Source: Cerrena zonata (taxonomy: Eukaryota; Basidiomycota; Agaricomycetes; Polyporales; Cerrenaceae). From it: a stretch of DNA of 64,000 nucleotides. The notes beneath the pieces were generated by a model, which was not told where the DNA came from, searched no databases, and saw only the letters and a list, made by a program, of their open reading frames with translations. Positions 62,313 through 64,000 of this stretch are shown here, in pieces. The translations under genes and the position numbers were made by a program. The stretch is from positions 186,001 to 250,000 of the forward strand of contig JASBNA010000024.1 of the NCBI GenBank assembly GCA_038087015.1. The letters are read 5' to 3'. Each line of letters opens with the position of its first letter. Position 1 is the stretch's first letter.

Positions 62313-63224
62313 TTAAAGGAAAGGTAATCTCGGATAATATCCAAGAGTAGATTCGGCGTTTACAAGAAGATTTTTTTTGGATTTTGATCTGATATATGCT
62401 TTTGTTAAGGCTTTGTTTTGAAATTGAACCATTTGTGAAAGCGATGCTTGAAACTTAGAGTCCAGAATCAATTTCTTTACAGCAATATTTATATGATCCT
62501 TTAAAAATGTTCTTTTAGATTTTCCAACTAGAGGTTCCTTGAATGCAAAATAGAAGATTCCTGATACTTTGAAAGCGTGTTTTGAATCAACATGATCACA
62601 AATTGCCCGATACAAACATCTTTTAGCAAATGCTCTGGTCCTGGATCTTGTAAACGCTCGTTCAAACGGATATAAAACTGTTCGGAAAATGTCTCTTTTC
62701 CTATAAATACCCTTATATTTGACCAAGTCTTCATGAAGAGATTTGCTATTCAAACGGTATCCTTTTGTATAGTTGAAAGCATAGGCAACGTTTGATTTCC
62801 GAATCATAGAAAGATTATGGGATGATGGAACAAACCGAATCAGAAACAATGGCGTACTGGCCAAATGTGGAAGCTTTTGTATCCTCGATTTGCCATACGA
62901 GTATGCATTGAAATCCATTCCTTTTATGTCAATTGATGTTTTCGGGAGGGCATTGAGTTTCGTATGGTTTGGCTCTTTATTAGTATATCTCTCTTGAATG
63001 AAATGCTTTGAACTTTCATACTTTGCATAGTTTCTCTCCCAACCCAAAGGTTTATCCTTATATAGGTCTACCGTCAGGGCATCTTTTTTCGAAGTTTTGG
63101 CAGGACATGGATACTCATATATTGGAATCGAGTACTCTATCTTCTTGGGTAAAGTAGTGGAACGCCTCTGAAGAAAATTAGACAAGGTGCTAGTACTATT
63201 GAAACACTTGAGCACCTTTGACAT
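62313..63224 (-). CDS. Unrecognised basic protein, possibly mitochondrial
   Basis: A 303-residue intact frame that I do not recognise. The N-terminus (MSKVLKCFNSTSTLSNFLQRRSTTLPKK) is rich in basic and hydroxylated residues without acidic ones, like a mitochondrial presequence. The protein is strongly basic, especially DIFRTVLYPFERAFTRSRTRAFAKRCLYRA, and has no membrane segment. Such a composition suits an RNA- or ribosome-associated mitochondrial factor, but that is inference. It converges with the Pus9-like gene (30 bp apart) and lies downstream of SWD2 on the same strand. Confidence 0.65.
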   Translation of the reverse strand: MSKVLKCFNSTSTLSNFLQRRSTTLPKKIEYSIPIYEYPCPAKTSKKDALTVDLYKDKPLGWERNYAKYESSKHFIQERYTNKEPNHTKLNALPKTSIDIKGMDFNAYSYGKSRIQKLPHLASTPLFLIRFVPSSHNLSMIRKSNVAYAFNYTKGYRLNSKSLHEDLVKYKGIYRKRDIFRTVLYPFERAFTRSRTRAFAKRCLYRAICDHVDSKHAFKVSGIFYFAFKEPLVGKSKRTFLKDHINIAVKKLILDSKFQASLSQMVQFQNKALTKAYIRSKSKKNLLVNAESTLGYYPRLPFL

Positions 63225-63421
63225 TTCTGGCGCTTTTCAAAAACCTAATAGCGTCTTTTCTATAAAGCGTACTAGAGTTAAGACGGTCAGAAGATCATTT
63301 ATACATTTTTTTTTTTTCTTAAGAAGAGTTCAGTTTTCGCGTCCTACAATTACTTTAAATGAAGTAGTTAATTTATCCATTTATCTATCTATGATACAGA
63401 TGCATATTTTACACGATATTC

Positions 63422-64000
63422 TTACAAATGATCGGCTTGCCATAAAGCAACTTTGTTATCAGCCGAAGCAAAAGTCAATAATTTTGGATTAAATGACAAT
63501 ATCTTTGGAATTCCACTCGGATCGGTATCCAACATTTTAAACGGAACGGTTCTTTTGGGATTGTCGGAGTCCGAAACGACATGAACACCACCTTCAGTAG
63601 TTTTTATATTAGAAACATCAAATGTGCAAACCTTACCCTTAGGCGACCCTGCAAGAACAAACTTACCACAAGGGGTAAAACACGTAGATCCAGTAGAAGG
63701 ATATTGGAAGGACATCCAATCACCATTATACTCTTTACTAGAGCGAGTAACATCAACGATAAGGGTTGTAAGTAATTGACCCAGGAATGCATCTAGAAGA
63801 TAGTGTTCATGAGTGTCTGTTGATATTAGAAGAAGCTTACCATTATTGGAAAATTCCAACTTATTCCAAGATTGGCCCGAAATTATCGGGACTTCAACAG
63901 TCAAAAAGGGACCCTTGTCGAAATTGGTCATATCATACAAAGATACTGAACCCAAAGTGGATTTCAGTTGAGGCTGGGGACACTTCCCTACGGCAAACAC
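63422..64000 (-). CDS. SWD2: Swd2, WD40 subunit of COMPASS and CPF (partial, 5' end off window)
   Basis: C-terminal 192 residues of a WD40 protein; the gene continues past the right edge. The segments SVSLYDMTNFDKGPFLTVEV, WNKLEFSNNGKLLLISTDTHEHYLLDAFLG and TPCGKFVLAGSPKGKV follow Swd2, which serves both in the Set1 histone H3K4 methyltransferase complex and in the cleavage/polyadenylation factor. In S. cerevisiae SWD2 (YKL018W) adjoins HCS1, which is also in this window. The first codon in the window is GTG read as an internal valine. Confidence 0.88.
   Translation of the reverse strand: MFAVGKCPQPQLKSTLGSVSLYDMTNFDKGPFLTVEVPIISGQSWNKLEFSNNGKLLLISTDTHEHYLLDAFLGQLLTTLIVDVTRSSKEYNGDWMSFQYPSTGSTCFTPCGKFVLAGSPKGKVCTFDVSNIKTTEGGVHVVSDSDNPKRTVPFKMLDTDPSGIPKILSFNPKLLTFASADNKVALWQADHL

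Noticed and set aside
1..64000. tRNA, rRNA, transposon, LTR and CRISPR signals
   Set aside because: I looked for B-box-like GGTTCRANTCC sequences, terminal repeats, reverse transcriptase or transposase motifs and regularly spaced repeats and found none convincing. CRISPR is not expected in yeast.

Overview
This is nuclear DNA of a budding yeast. The genes are compact, mostly intronless and AT-rich, and the two introns I can define use GTATGT donors and TACTAAY branch sites. Several loci indicate that CTG is read as serine. In the IPT1 homologue two CTG codons fall exactly where the family has the serines of its active-site FPSLHS motif, and in the SAD1 homologue a CTG falls on a conserved serine. 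Together with Rbt4-like CAP proteins, a PIR wall protein and an F-box-like/LRR protein, this points to the CTG-Ser1 clade (Candida/Debaryomyces-type yeasts). I cannot name the species.

Layout. 1-9.3 kb: SSK1, LSM5, DDI1, an aldo-keto reductase, GDI1. 9.6-16.2 kb: prolidase-like YFR006W homologue, RPN11, SAD1, SAM35, PAA1. 16.4-23.7 kb: HAT2, a SulP transporter, the ETF-alpha gene AIM45, a Snf11-like Q-rich protein. 24-31.5 kb: a PUT3-like zinc-cluster factor, an LRR protein, a secreted CAP protein. 33-40 kb: HCS1 helicase, COI1 (with intron), URB1. 41-49 kb: RCK2 kinase, GRX5 (with intron), a short PIR protein, a full-size ABCG transporter like YOL075C. 49.6-58.3 kb: SurE-type phosphatase, IPT1, an Xrcc2/Shu-like protein, ATP7, APL3 (AP-2 alpha). 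59.5-64 kb: second CAP protein, Pus9-like pseudouridine synthase, an unrecognised basic protein, and SWD2 running off the right edge. Recurrent themes are proteasome and ubiquitin work (RPN11, DDI1), mitochondria (SAM35, AIM45, COI1, GRX5, ATP7), RNA processing (LSM5, SAD1, URB1, Pus9), chromatin (HAT2, Snf11-like, SWD2) and the cell wall or secreted proteins. These genes form no operon-like system. Gene content instead reflects ancient linkage: groups that are neighbours in S. cerevisiae (YKL014C-YKL018W, YDR071C-YDR073W, YFR004W-YFR006W, YPR003C-YPR004C, YER143W-YER146W) are all present, partly scattered.

Quality caveat. About 14 of 31 genes are broken by single-base indels, both insertions and deletions, usually in runs of 2-5 identical bases, while conserved protein sequence continues on the other side. 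I read these as assembly or sequencing errors rather than pseudogenes. Coordinates for those genes span the whole reconstructed locus.

A recurrent short element, TGTACGG(A/G)TG, close to the Rap1/telomere-repeat core known from Candida, sits 40-300 bp upstream of many of these genes. I see no convincing undescribed defence, mobile or biosynthetic system.
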